From Actinokineospora baliensis (GTDB lineage Bacteria; Actinomycetota; Actinomycetes; Mycobacteriales; Pseudonocardiaceae), in assembly GCF_016907695.1 (NCBI RefSeq), contig NZ_JAFBCK010000001.1, positions 4,824,001-4,888,000 of the forward strand: 64,000 bases of DNA, in the 5' to 3' direction. Of the stretch, positions 33,976 through 42,614 are shown piece after piece (the first letter of the stretch is position 1; each line of letters starts with the position of its first letter). Below the pieces are notes generated by a model. It searched no databases. It saw nothing but the letters and a program-made list of their open reading frames with translations, and was not told the origin of the DNA. A program made the position numbers and the translations under genes.

Positions 33976-36567
33976 GTGACGACAGCAACGCTCACCGTGG
34001 GAGCGCGGGTCGTGACTCAAGCAGATGGCGGTACGCCCGAGATCGTCAACTCCCTCAGCGGCCACGCCGAGATCCTGATCCAGGCCGGACACGTGCACGG
34101 CGGGATCACCGTGGCGCCGCGACCGGTGCCCAAAGCGTTGCGGCAGTTGCCCGCCAGGGTCGCCGGGTTCACTGGGCGCGCCGAGCAGCTGAGCGGGTTG
34201 AGTGCTCAGCTGGGTCCCGGGGCCGAGCAGGCGAGCGCTGTCGTGGCCGGGTTGGCCGGGGTGGGCAAGACCGCGTTGGCGGTGCAGGCGGCGCACGCGG
34301 CGGTTGACTCGGGCTGGTTTCCCGGCGGTGTGTTGTTCGTGGACCTGCACGGGTACGACACGGTGCCGGTCGGGGCGGGGCAGGCACTGGATTCCTTGTT
34401 GCGGGCACTCGGTGTCGCCGGTGAACACATCCCTCGCGATGTCGACGCCCGCGCCTCGCTCTACCGCTCGGTCTTGGCGCAGCAGGAGGGCGCGGTTCTG
34501 GTGGTGGCCGACAACGCCTCCGATGTCGCGCAGGTGGCGTTGCTGGTGCCGGGGGATGCCCGCCACCGCGTCCTGGTCACGTCCCGGCACACCTTGTCCC
34601 AGCTCGGTGCCAGGCTGGTGCGGTTGGCTGTGCTCCCACCTCGTGAAGCGGTAGACCTGCTGGACCGGGCGGTGCGCGCCGCCGACCCGGCTGACACGCG
34701 GATCGGCGCGGGCGCGGAGATCGTGGTGCGGCGGTGCGGTTTCCTGCCGCTGGCGCTGCGGATCGTCGCCACGTTGCTGGTCGACGACCGGGAACGGCCT
34801 GTGGCGGATCTGGCCGCCGAGATGGCTGAGGCGAACAGCGCGCTGGCCTACCTCGACGACGGGGTACGGGCAGTGCGGGTCGCCTTCGACCTGTCGTACC
34901 GACGGTTCACCCCCGAGCAGGCCAGGCTGTTCCGCCTGCTGGCACTGAACCCGGGGCCGGACTTGGCTACCGCGGCAGCGGCGGCTCTGGTCGACGAGCC
35001 CGTCTCCCAGGTCCGCCGGGTGCTCGATGAGCTGGCCAGGGCGCACATGGTCGAACGCGGTCGTGGCCGGTGGCGGATGCACGACCTGATCGCCGAGTAC
35101 GCGCGGGAGTTGGTCGCCCAAATCCCGATCGATGACCGCGCCGCCGCGACCCGTCGGCTGCTGGACCACTACTGGGACAACGCCCGGGCCGCCGAGCTGC
35201 ACCTCGCCCCCGGGTGCGCCGCCACTGAGCCGGTCGCGGAGTTCGCCGGGTTGGCCGATGCGGTGGCATGGCTGCAGGCGGAACGCCCGAACCTCGAAGG
35301 CGCCGTCGCCATCGCGGACCCGGTCCGCGCCACGGGTATCGCGCGATCCATCGCCGTCTTCCTGCACCACGCGGGCTACTGGCAGCAAGCGGTCGGCCTG
35401 CACCGCTTGGCCGCCGCCGTCGCGCCGGACGACGCGGGCCGGGCCGCCGCCTTGGTGGACTTGGGCAACGCGCAGATCCTGATCGGGGAGTACGCGGCGG
35501 CGACCGCGACCCTGACCGAGGCGCTGCACCTCAGCCAGGACTTGGGCGACAGGCGTGGCCAAGCTGACGCCCTCACCCACATCGGTGTCGCGCAACGGGC
35601 GGTCGGCAAGTACCCCGACGCGAAGCTCACGCTGACCGAGGCCATCGACCTGTCCACAATGGTGGGCGACAGGCGTGGCCAAGCGGCTGCGCTCATCGGC
35701 CTCGGTATCACGCAGTACCTCAGCGGCGAGTACAGCGCGTCGGCCAAGGCCCTCAACAAGGCGCTGCAGGTGTGCCGCGACCTCGGTGACCGACTCAGGC
35801 AGGCGTACGCCCTCACCAAACTCGGCAGCGTCCAACACGTTGCCGCCGACTACGCCAGCGCCGCCGCGACCCTCACCGAGGCTCTCCACCTCGCCCGCGA
35901 CGTCGGCGACCGGCTCAGCGAAGCCAACGCCCAGATGAGTCTCGGCAACATGCTGCACGTGACCGGGCGGTACCCGGCCGCGGTCGCGGCGCTCGCCGAG
36001 GCACTGCGCCAGTGCCGCCTCATCGGCGACCGACTCGGCCAGATCGGCGCTCTCACCTACCTCGGCAACGCGCACACCCAACACGGAGACCACGAGGCGG
36101 CCATGACCGTGTTGACCGATGCCCTCCAGCTGACCAAAGACATCGACGACCCCCGCGGCCAAGCCAACGTCCTCGCGCTCCTCGGCACAGTGCGGCAGGC
36201 CACCGGCGAACACGCTGCGGCCGCGTCGACACTCGACGAAGCGCTGGCGGCCTTCCGGGCCTTGGGTGATCGAGGCGGGGAGACGTGGGCGCTCAACCGA
36301 TACGCCGCGTTGATCACGGAGACGGGGGCACCCGAGCGCGGGCGGGCGCTGCACACCGAGGCATTGCGGATGGCGCGCGAGATCTCCGTACAGCAGGACG
36401 AGGCGGATGCCCATGCCGGGATCGCCGTTTCCCTGGTGCGGCTGGGAGAGGTGGAAGAGGCGAGAACGCACTTCGCGAAAGCCGTTGAGCTGTTCGAGGA
36501 GTTGGGGTGCGCCACGGAGGTCACCCGGGTTCGAGCAGCTCTGGCCGAACTGCCCGAACCCGGGTGA
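33976..36567 (+). CDS. STAND NTPase: amyloid-like motif, NB-ARC domain and TPR array
   Basis: 863 residues. N-terminal residues 25-46 read NSLSGHAEILIQAGHVHGGI, resembling the short BASS3/RHIM-like motifs (hydrophobic-Q-x-G core) found at the N-termini of actinobacterial NLR-like proteins. The NTPase follows: Walker A GLAGVGKTALAV (Lys about 98), Walker B-like VLVVADNASD, LVTSRHTLS, GFLPLALRI, and a winged-helix end with MHDLIAEYAREL. From about residue 460 there are at least eight TPR/Clostripain-type repeats of about 40 residues (YAAATATLTEALHLSQDLGD style). No BTAD/SARP domain is present, so it is not a SARP. Probably a signal-sensing switch, perhaps defence-related. The GTG start has a weak RBS, so the true start could differ. 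Confidence 0.85.
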   Translation: MTTATLTVGARVVTQADGGTPEIVNSLSGHAEILIQAGHVHGGITVAPRPVPKALRQLPARVAGFTGRAEQLSGLSAQLGPGAEQASAVVAGLAGVGKTALAVQAAHAAVDSGWFPGGVLFVDLHGYDTVPVGAGQALDSLLRALGVAGEHIPRDVDARASLYRSVLAQQEGAVLVVADNASDVAQVALLVPGDARHRVLVTSRHTLSQLGARLVRLAVLPPREAVDLLDRAVRAADPADTRIGAGAEIVVRRCGFLPLALRIVATLLVDDRERPVADLAAEMAEANSALAYLDDGVRAVRVAFDLSYRRFTPEQARLFRLLALNPGPDLATAAAAALVDEPVSQVRRVLDELARAHMVERGRGRWRMHDLIAEYARELVAQIPIDDRAAATRRLLDHYWDNARAAELHLAPGCAATEPVAEFAGLADAVAWLQAERPNLEGAVAIADPVRATGIARSIAVFLHHAGYWQQAVGLHRLAAAVAPDDAGRAAALVDLGNAQILIGEYAAATATLTEALHLSQDLGDRRGQADALTHIGVAQRAVGKYPDAKLTLTEAIDLSTMVGDRRGQAAALIGLGITQYLSGEYSASAKALNKALQVCRDLGDRLRQAYALTKLGSVQHVAADYASAAATLTEALHLARDVGDRLSEANAQMSLGNMLHVTGRYPAAVAALAEALRQCRLIGDRLGQIGALTYLGNAHTQHGDHEAAMTVLTDALQLTKDIDDPRGQANVLALLGTVRQATGEHAAAASTLDEALAAFRALGDRGGETWALNRYAALITETGAPERGRALHTEALRMAREISVQQDEADAHAGIAVSLVRLGEVEEARTHFAKAVELFEELGCATEVTRVRAALAELPEPG

Positions 36568-36592
36568 TCGTCAATGGCGGGTCACGCCGCAC

Positions 36593-37426
36593 TCAGCCGG
36601 GATGGGGCGAGCAGATGTTCGCGCTGACCACGGCGGTGACGCCGTTCCAGCCTTCGCCGACGTGTCGGGGGATGCCGTCGTACGCCCAGCCGTAGTGGTA
36701 GTGGTACCAGAGCAGCAGGCCGTCGGTGGTCGTGGCGTAGAGCACGCCGGATCCCGCGGAGACGACGTTGGTGAAGTCGCCCCAGCCGGTGTCGATGTGC
36801 TTGGCCTGGATCTCCCACTGCTTGAGGTAGCTGTTGTAGCGGTAGAGGTAGGCGTTCCCGTCGCTGTCGAAGGCGTAGTAGTCCTCGCCGTTGCTCGGGA
36901 CGACTCGGTCGAAAACGTCCCACCCGGTGCCAATGACTTCGCCGGCCGCGTTGGTCCACTCATCGTTCATCCGCTTGTAGATCCGGAGGTCTCCTGTGTC
37001 GTCGATACCGATGAACGATTCGCCGACGACGGCGAGGGTTCTGCCTTCGCCGACGTAGCGGTCGAACCCGTGGCCGATGACCTCGTACTCCGCGCCGTCG
37101 AAGGTCTCCCACTCCTCGCCGTCCCAGCGGTAGCGCCGCAGTTCACCAGTCCCTTCGGGAACGAAGTACAGCACGTCGCCGTTGCCCGCGAGTACGGTGC
37201 CGTTCCACCCCGTCCCGACGAAACGCCTACGCTCCCACTTGTGGTCGCCTTTCTCAGCGCCCAAGTGCAGGTATAGGCTGAGTCTTCCGCTCTGCTCCAC
37301 GCCCCACAGCGCGACGGTGCCGCAATACGGTTGTGGGACCTGCGCGGCCGCGGTCGTGGCGGTGAACGTGCTGGCGACAACCGCCAGCACGGCTGCGAGG
37401 GCGGCCCATCGTGTGCTTGTTCTCAT
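36593..37426 (-). CDS. Secreted tachylectin-2-like beta-propeller protein, paralogue 2
   Basis: 277 residues. Signal peptide WAALAAVLAVVASTFTATTAAA, then a five-bladed repeat protein with FVGTGWNGTVLAGN, IGTGWDVFDRVVPSN, YAFDSDGNAYLYRY, IDTGWGDFTNVVSAG and VGEGWNGVTAVVS. Terminal cysteines are in QPYCGTV and NICSPHPG. The start is aligned with paralogues 3 and 4 (ggggaag-type site before ATG). It probably binds N-acetyl sugars outside the cell. Tandem with two closer relatives upstream on the same strand; convergent with the STAND gene, 25 bp apart. Confidence 0.85.
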   Translation of the reverse strand: MRTSTRWAALAAVLAVVASTFTATTAAAQVPQPYCGTVALWGVEQSGRLSLYLHLGAEKGDHKWERRRFVGTGWNGTVLAGNGDVLYFVPEGTGELRRYRWDGEEWETFDGAEYEVIGHGFDRYVGEGRTLAVVGESFIGIDDTGDLRIYKRMNDEWTNAAGEVIGTGWDVFDRVVPSNGEDYYAFDSDGNAYLYRYNSYLKQWEIQAKHIDTGWGDFTNVVSAGSGVLYATTTDGLLLWYHYHYGWAYDGIPRHVGEGWNGVTAVVSANICSPHPG

Positions 37427-37475
37427 CTGCGCTTCCCCAGGTGTGGTGTGGATGTGGTGTCGAGTCCTGTGTGGA

Positions 37476-38318
37476 TCACGAGCACGACTCGGGGCTGGTC
37501 AGCATGGAGGTGATCTCCCAGCCTTCGCCGACGTGCCGGGGGAGGCCGTTGTTCGCCCAGCCGTTGTCGTACCGGTACCAGTTCAGGGATCCGTCTTCGG
37601 CAGTCGCGTAGAGGACACCCGCGCCTGCGGAGGTGATGTCGAGGAAGTCACCCCAACCCTCGTCGATGTGCTGCCCCTGGGTGGTCCACGTCCTGGCGGC
37701 GGACGAATACCGGTACAGGTAAGCGTTCCCGCCGACGTCGAACGCGTAGAAGAACCCGTCGCCTCCCGCGACGACCTCGTCGAACACGTCCCAGCCGGTA
37801 CCGATCACCTCGCCGTGGTCGTCGTCCCACTCGTCGCCGACCCGGTTCCAGAACCGCAGTTCGCCCGAGTCGTCGACGCCGTAGAGGGATCCGTCGCCGA
37901 CGACGGTCAGGGTCTTGCCGGGGCCGAAGTAGCGGTCGAACCCGTAGCCGATGACCTCGTACTGCGCGCCGTCGAAGGTGCTCCACTGCTCGATCTCGGT
38001 GTTCCAGTGGTAGCGCCGCAGCTCACCGGTGCCCAAGGGGACGAAGAAGAACGTGCCGTGGCCGCCCGCGCGGACGGTGCCCTGCCACCCCTCGCCGATG
38101 TAGTTCCTCGCGCCCCACACGTGAGTACCGGTGGAGCCACCCATGTGCCGCTGCTCGAAGAGGCTGCCATCGGGCAACACGCCGTAGACGTCAACATCTG
38201 TACCGCTTCCGCATTGAGGCGGCTGAAGGTTTTGCCCGGTCGCGGCCGTGGCGGTGAACGTGCTGGCCGCAACCGCCAGTGCGGCAGCGAGGGCGGCCCA
38301 CCGTGTGCTTGAACTCAA
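37476..38318 (-). CDS. Secreted tachylectin-2-like beta-propeller protein, paralogue 3
   Basis: 280 residues from a TTG at 38318. The TTG is chosen because ggggag stands 6 bp upstream and the translated start (SSSTRWAALAAALAVAAS) aligns with MSSIKRLAALAAG of paralogue 4. The blades carry YIGEGWQGTVRAGG, IGTGWDVFDEVVAGG, YAFDVGGNAYLYRYS, IDEGWGDFLDITSAG and VGEGWEITSMLTS. Terminal cysteines are in PPQCGSG and PESCS. It lacks the C-terminal PHPG extension of the other copies. Confidence 0.84.
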   Translation of the reverse strand: MSSSTRWAALAAALAVAASTFTATAATGQNLQPPQCGSGTDVDVYGVLPDGSLFEQRHMGGSTGTHVWGARNYIGEGWQGTVRAGGHGTFFFVPLGTGELRRYHWNTEIEQWSTFDGAQYEVIGYGFDRYFGPGKTLTVVGDGSLYGVDDSGELRFWNRVGDEWDDDHGEVIGTGWDVFDEVVAGGDGFFYAFDVGGNAYLYRYSSAARTWTTQGQHIDEGWGDFLDITSAGAGVLYATAEDGSLNWYRYDNGWANNGLPRHVGEGWEITSMLTSPESCS

Positions 38319-38375
38319 AGTGCATCTCCCCAAGCGTTTCGTGGATATCGCTGTTGAGCAGGTGCGCGCGGTTGG

Positions 38376-39212
38376 TCAGCCCGGGTGGGGCTGGCAGTGG
38401 CCCGCGTTGAACAGGAGGGTGACCCCGTTCCAGCCTTCGCCGACCTGGCGGGGGATTCCGTTGTCCTCCCAGCCGTTGTAGTAGCGGTACCAGAGCAGTT
38501 GGCCGTCGGTGGTGGTGGCGTAGAGGACTCCGGAGCCCGCGGTGGCGACGGTGGTGAAGTCACCCCAGCCGGAGTCGATGTGCCTGGCCTGGACATCCCA
38601 CTGCCCGTTGTTGTCGTACTGGTACAGGTAGGCGTCCCCTTCGCCGTCGAAGGCGTAGAACGTCCCTTGGTTGCTGGGCACCACCCGGTCGAACACGTCC
38701 CAACCGGTGCCGATGACCTCGCCGTCGGGGTTCTGCCACTCGCCGCCGTCTCGGTACCAGTACCGCAGTTCGCCGGTGTCGTCGATGCCGTAGAGCTTCG
38801 CACCGACCGCGGCGAAGGTCCTCCCCGCGCCGACATAGCGGTCGAACCCGTGGCCGATGACCTCGTACTGCGCGCCGCCGAAGGTCTCCCACCGCGTGCC
38901 GTCCCACTGGTAGCGGCGCAGCTCGCCGGATCCCTCGGGGATGAAGTAGAGCGTGCCCCAGGACCCCGCGAGGACGGTGCCGTGCCAGCCAACGCCGATG
39001 TACTGCTTCGCTCCCCAGTCGTGGCTTCCCGTCTCCGCACCCACGTGCAGGTACGTGAAGAGCCTGCCGCTGTCCTCCACACCCCAAACTGTGGCGCCGT
39101 CGTAACATTCTGGCTGTGGCAAGGTCTGCGCGGTCGCGGTCGTGGCGGTGAACGTGGCGGCCGCGACCGCCAGTCCGGCTGCGAGGGCGGCCAACCGTTT
39201 GATCGAACTCAT
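38376..39212 (-). CDS. Secreted tachylectin-2-like beta-propeller protein, paralogue 4
   Basis: 278 residues from the ATG at 39212 with ggggaag 7 bp upstream. Signal peptide LAALAAGLAVAAATFTATTATA. Blades include YIGVGWHGTVLAGS, IGTGWDVFDRVVPSN, YAFDGEGDAYLYQYD, IDSGWGDFTTVATAG and VGEGWNGVTLLFN; terminal Cys in PECYDG and GHCQPHPG. First gene of the tandem trio; about 90 bp separate it from the LuxR regulator stop. Confidence 0.85.
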   Translation of the reverse strand: MSSIKRLAALAAGLAVAAATFTATTATAQTLPQPECYDGATVWGVEDSGRLFTYLHVGAETGSHDWGAKQYIGVGWHGTVLAGSWGTLYFIPEGSGELRRYQWDGTRWETFGGAQYEVIGHGFDRYVGAGRTFAAVGAKLYGIDDTGELRYWYRDGGEWQNPDGEVIGTGWDVFDRVVPSNQGTFYAFDGEGDAYLYQYDNNGQWDVQARHIDSGWGDFTTVATAGSGVLYATTTDGQLLWYRYYNGWEDNGIPRQVGEGWNGVTLLFNAGHCQPHPG

Positions 39213-39302
39213 GTGCACTTCCCCAGCTGTCCCGTGGATGTTGCCGCGCTTAGAACGCACGGTGTCCGCGGTTGGTTGACTCGCCTTGGGGAATCTGCCG
39301 GT

Positions 39303-42254
39303 CTAGGACCGCACTGTCGCTGAGGCGTACTTGCTCAACGCGATCCGGTTCGGTTCACCGGTCTTCGCGATCAGGCTGGAGACGTGCTTCTCCACCGTGC
39401 GGGGCGACAGGTGCAGGGCGTCGGCGATTTCTCGGTTGCACAAGCGGTCCACCAGCAGCCGGAGGACCTCGTATTCCCGGACCGTCACGCCCGCTGAGCG
39501 CAGCGCGGCCGGGATCTCTTCTGTCCCTTCCCTCCGCTGGCTCACCGAGGCGCCGCCCTTGCGCAGCAGCGTTCGGCAAGCCCCCGCGACGGCGGACACG
39601 CCGGTTCTGTGGAAGTGCTCCTCGGCCTCGCGCAGCCATTCGATCGGCGATCCCCATTCGCCTGCCAACGCGAACGGTGCGACCAGGCGCAACCCCAAGT
39701 GCCGCGCCATCGCGTACGGGGCCCCGGACGCCGCCGCACGGACCACCGCGGCGCGGGCGTCGTCCACGCGACCGGCTCGGGATGCCAGTACCGCGGCGGC
39801 GAAGTCGGAGAACATGCGGTCCCAGCGCAGGCGGCTGGCGGGCGCGGAGGTCATGGTGGCGAACTCGGCGGGGGAGATGTCGTCGGCGAGGGAGCGCAGG
39901 AGCAGGTTCAGGCCGTAGCGGCCGGACAGGTGGAACGTGGTCGGGTTCCTGTCCTCGGCGGCCACCGCGGCGGCGCACTCGGCGCGGGCCAGGTCCTGGT
40001 TCTCCTCCATCAACGCGCAGAACGCGCCTGCCAGGCCGTGGATGCGCGGGGCGTGTTGCGCGTGCTCGCCACCCCACTGCCGCAGTTCGCCGAGGGCCGC
40101 CTCCATGTCTGCCCGGCGACCGCGGTGCGCGGAGAGCACCGTGCGGTGCAGCAACATGTACTGCGTCGTCTCCACCAGCCGCAGTCGGGTGGTGGCGGTC
40201 AGGACCTGTGCGGTGAGCCGGTCCGCTTCGGCGAAGTCGCCGCGCAGGATCAGCTGCATGGCGATGTTGACCTCCGCCTGGTACCGGGCGGTCACCGCGC
40301 CGATGCGGGAGGCCGAGTCCCTGGCCAACTCCAGCCGCTCGATGCCGCCGTCGCGCAGCGCGTCGTCGAGGCCGAGGCGGACCAGCGCGTGGACCTCCCA
40401 GATGGGCAGGTTGTGCTCCACGGCGATCGCCCGGCTGCGCTCCAGCAGCGCCGTGGCCTCCACCGGGTCCCGCTGCCTGGTCAAGGCCCCGAGCAGTTGC
40501 CACGCCTGGCAGGCGACCGCGGGCAGACCCGCCCCCTCGGCCACCACCGCCGCGCGCCTGGCCATCTCCTCGGCCTTCGCCAGCTGGTCGGGACCGGGGA
40601 CGTCCATCTCCAGGTGCGCGGCGACCACGTCGATCGCGGCCGTGTCCGCCGCCGACGCCGCCGGGCCGAGCAGCGCCCGCGCGGCCGCGACCGACTGCAG
40701 GCCCACTTCGGCGCGCCCCGCGTGCACGGCAACCCAGGCCAATCGGGTGTGCAGACGTGCCCGCCGGTCTGGGGCGAGCCCGGTGACCTCGTCGAGCAGG
40801 TAAACCATCGCCAGGGCCCGGTCGACCTCACCGGCCTCGGCCAGCGCGTGCAGTTGGGCCTCGAGCGCGGTCGCGCGTTCACTGGTGTCCGGGGCCAAGA
40901 GGTCGCAGGCACGCCCCAACAACGCCACCGCCGACTGAGCCGCGCCCTGGCCCAACGCCCGGTGCCCCGCCGTGGCCCACAACCGCCCGGCGGCCAGCGG
41001 CTGACCGGAATCCAGCCGCAACGCCGCGGTGAGCTGGCACCACTCACCGGGCAACCCCGGGTATACGGCTTCGACGGCGTCGGCGACCTTGCCGCACAGC
41101 GCCGCCCGTTCCGCGGGCGGGACGAGGGTCAACAACGCGTCCACGATCAACGCGTGTTGAAAGGCGTACCAGTCGGGGGTTTGCTCGTCCGGGGCGACCA
41201 GGTGCGCCGCGTTGTCGCCGTGGAGGTGGCTGAGCAGATCCCGGTAGGTCAGACCGGTCGCTTCCTGCACCACCGTCAGCGGGAACCGCTTGCCGAGCAC
41301 CGCGCACGTGAGCAGCACTTCCCGCGCGGACGGTTCCACCGCGTCCAGGCGGGCGCCGACACTGCGCAGCAACGTGGCGGGCGGGTTCGGGCGGTCGGAC
41401 TCGCTCACCAGCCAGCCCTCGGCGGTCCGGGTGAGCAGGCCGCTGTCGACCATGCCGTCGAGCATCTCCTCGGTGCGGAACGGGTTGCCACCGCCACCGG
41501 CCCACAGCAGGTCGGCCACCGGCTCAGGTACCCGCGCCGGGTCGACGCCTAGCCGCGCGGCCGCCAACCGCCGCATGTCCGAGCGGCCCAGTCTGCCCAA
41601 CTCCAGCACCGTGCACGACCCGCGCACACCCGCCGCCCGCGCGAAGCTCAGCGCCTGCCCCTGATCGGCGCGGATCGTGCCGACCAGCACCGTCCGCTGC
41701 CCGATCAGGTTGTCGGTCAGGTAGTCCACGACCGCCAGCGTCTCCAGGTCGGCGTCCTGCAGGTCGTCGAGGATGAGCAGGCAGCCGCGGTCCTCACCGG
41801 CCAGCGCGGTCAGCCGCAGCACCGCCTCGGCCAGGATCACCAGCGACCCGGCCTCCTGGTTGTCCGGCGCCGGACCGAGGTCCGGGACCAGCCCGGCGAG
41901 GATCGGCCGGTACGGGCCGAGCGCGTCGAGGTCGATCGGGTCGCCCGCGCGCACCAGTGACAGCAGCGCTTCGGTGAGTGATCGGTAGGGCACCGCAGGG
42001 CCCAGCACGCTGCCGCGGCCGCGCAGCAGCCGCATCCCCGTGCTGTAGCCGATGTCCGCCGCGGCCGCGGCGAGCCGGGTTTTGCCGATGCCGCTCTCAC
42101 CGACCAGGAACACCGTGCCCCCGCGCCCCCCGCGGGCGTCGGCCAAAGCGTTCTCGATCGCCTTCAGCTCATCGTCGCGACCCACGACCTGCGACGACCT
42201 ATTCACCACAGTGCGTGACAGTAGCGGGGGTCCGATTTGCGGTCTAGCCACCAA
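39303..42254 (-). CDS. Large ATP-binding LuxR-family (LAL) regulator
   Basis: 983 residues from the first possible start; a GTG at 42206 or 42209, just before SSQVVGRDDELKAIE, is also credible and neither has a strong RBS. Near the N-terminus the AAA/STAND domain has Walker A VGESGIGKTRLA and Walker B CLLILDDLQDADLE. A long helical middle follows. The C-terminal LuxR HTH reads GVTVREYEVLRLLVDRLCNR then IADALHLSPRTVEKHVSSL. Located just downstream of lanM-lanA on the same strand, so it may regulate the lanthipeptide locus or the lectin array. Confidence 0.87.
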   Translation of the reverse strand: MVARPQIGPPLLSRTVVNRSSQVVGRDDELKAIENALADARGGRGGTVFLVGESGIGKTRLAAAAADIGYSTGMRLLRGRGSVLGPAVPYRSLTEALLSLVRAGDPIDLDALGPYRPILAGLVPDLGPAPDNQEAGSLVILAEAVLRLTALAGEDRGCLLILDDLQDADLETLAVVDYLTDNLIGQRTVLVGTIRADQGQALSFARAAGVRGSCTVLELGRLGRSDMRRLAAARLGVDPARVPEPVADLLWAGGGGNPFRTEEMLDGMVDSGLLTRTAEGWLVSESDRPNPPATLLRSVGARLDAVEPSAREVLLTCAVLGKRFPLTVVQEATGLTYRDLLSHLHGDNAAHLVAPDEQTPDWYAFQHALIVDALLTLVPPAERAALCGKVADAVEAVYPGLPGEWCQLTAALRLDSGQPLAAGRLWATAGHRALGQGAAQSAVALLGRACDLLAPDTSERATALEAQLHALAEAGEVDRALAMVYLLDEVTGLAPDRRARLHTRLAWVAVHAGRAEVGLQSVAAARALLGPAASAADTAAIDVVAAHLEMDVPGPDQLAKAEEMARRAAVVAEGAGLPAVACQAWQLLGALTRQRDPVEATALLERSRAIAVEHNLPIWEVHALVRLGLDDALRDGGIERLELARDSASRIGAVTARYQAEVNIAMQLILRGDFAEADRLTAQVLTATTRLRLVETTQYMLLHRTVLSAHRGRRADMEAALGELRQWGGEHAQHAPRIHGLAGAFCALMEENQDLARAECAAAVAAEDRNPTTFHLSGRYGLNLLLRSLADDISPAEFATMTSAPASRLRWDRMFSDFAAAVLASRAGRVDDARAAVVRAAASGAPYAMARHLGLRLVAPFALAGEWGSPIEWLREAEEHFHRTGVSAVAGACRTLLRKGGASVSQRREGTEEIPAALRSAGVTVREYEVLRLLVDRLCNREIADALHLSPRTVEKHVSSLIAKTGEPNRIALSKYASATVRS

Positions 42255-42370
42255 ACGGCAGTCCGAATGGACGCCTCGGCCGCCGATAATCGCGTGGCGC
42301 GGTCACCGGCTGTTCCACGCCGCGGTGGGCGCGGAAGGTGACCGGGCGCCACGCGAGTGATCGACGGCTC

Positions 42371-42595
42371 TCAGCCGGTGATCGAATCCGGCCGGTTCCC
42401 GCAGCAGGTCGTGCTGCCGGGCCAGTTGGTGGTGATCGCGGTCGGGTCGTCGAACGCCCCGAAAGCCACCGCGGTCGCGGCGCCCGCGGTGATCACCAAA
42501 CCGGCCAACGCGGCCGCCCGCACCCCGAAGGTCACCGCGGGAGTCGCCAGCCAGGCGCCAGTGCGCACCCGGTCGACGAAATCGCCGTCACCCAT
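42371..42595 (-). CDS. Putative class II lanthipeptide precursor (LanA)
   Basis: 74 residues from an ATG with aaggggag upstream, 19 bp after the lanM stop. An acidic start (MGDGDFVDRV) is followed by an alanine-rich hydrophobic stretch (about residues 14-47, including ALAGLVITAGAATAVAFGAF). The C-terminal segment has the composition of a core peptide: AITTNWPGSTTCCGNRPD, with Cys64-Cys65 preceded by T52, T55, T56, S61, T62, T63 and followed by S71 and T73. At most two (methyl)lanthionine rings are possible. No GG protease site is evident. The hydrophobic leader is unusual for a LanM substrate. The assignment rests on position and Cys/Thr content, so it is moderate. Confidence 0.68.
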   Translation of the reverse strand: MGDGDFVDRVRTGAWLATPAVTFGVRAAALAGLVITAGAATAVAFGAFDDPTAITTNWPGSTTCCGNRPDSITG

Positions 42596-42614
42596 ATCCG
42601 TCCACTCCCCTTCG

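Noticed and set aside
33976..36567. SARP-type pathway regulator
   Set aside because: NB-ARC and TPR are present but the N-terminal OmpR-like HTH and BTAD domains are not.
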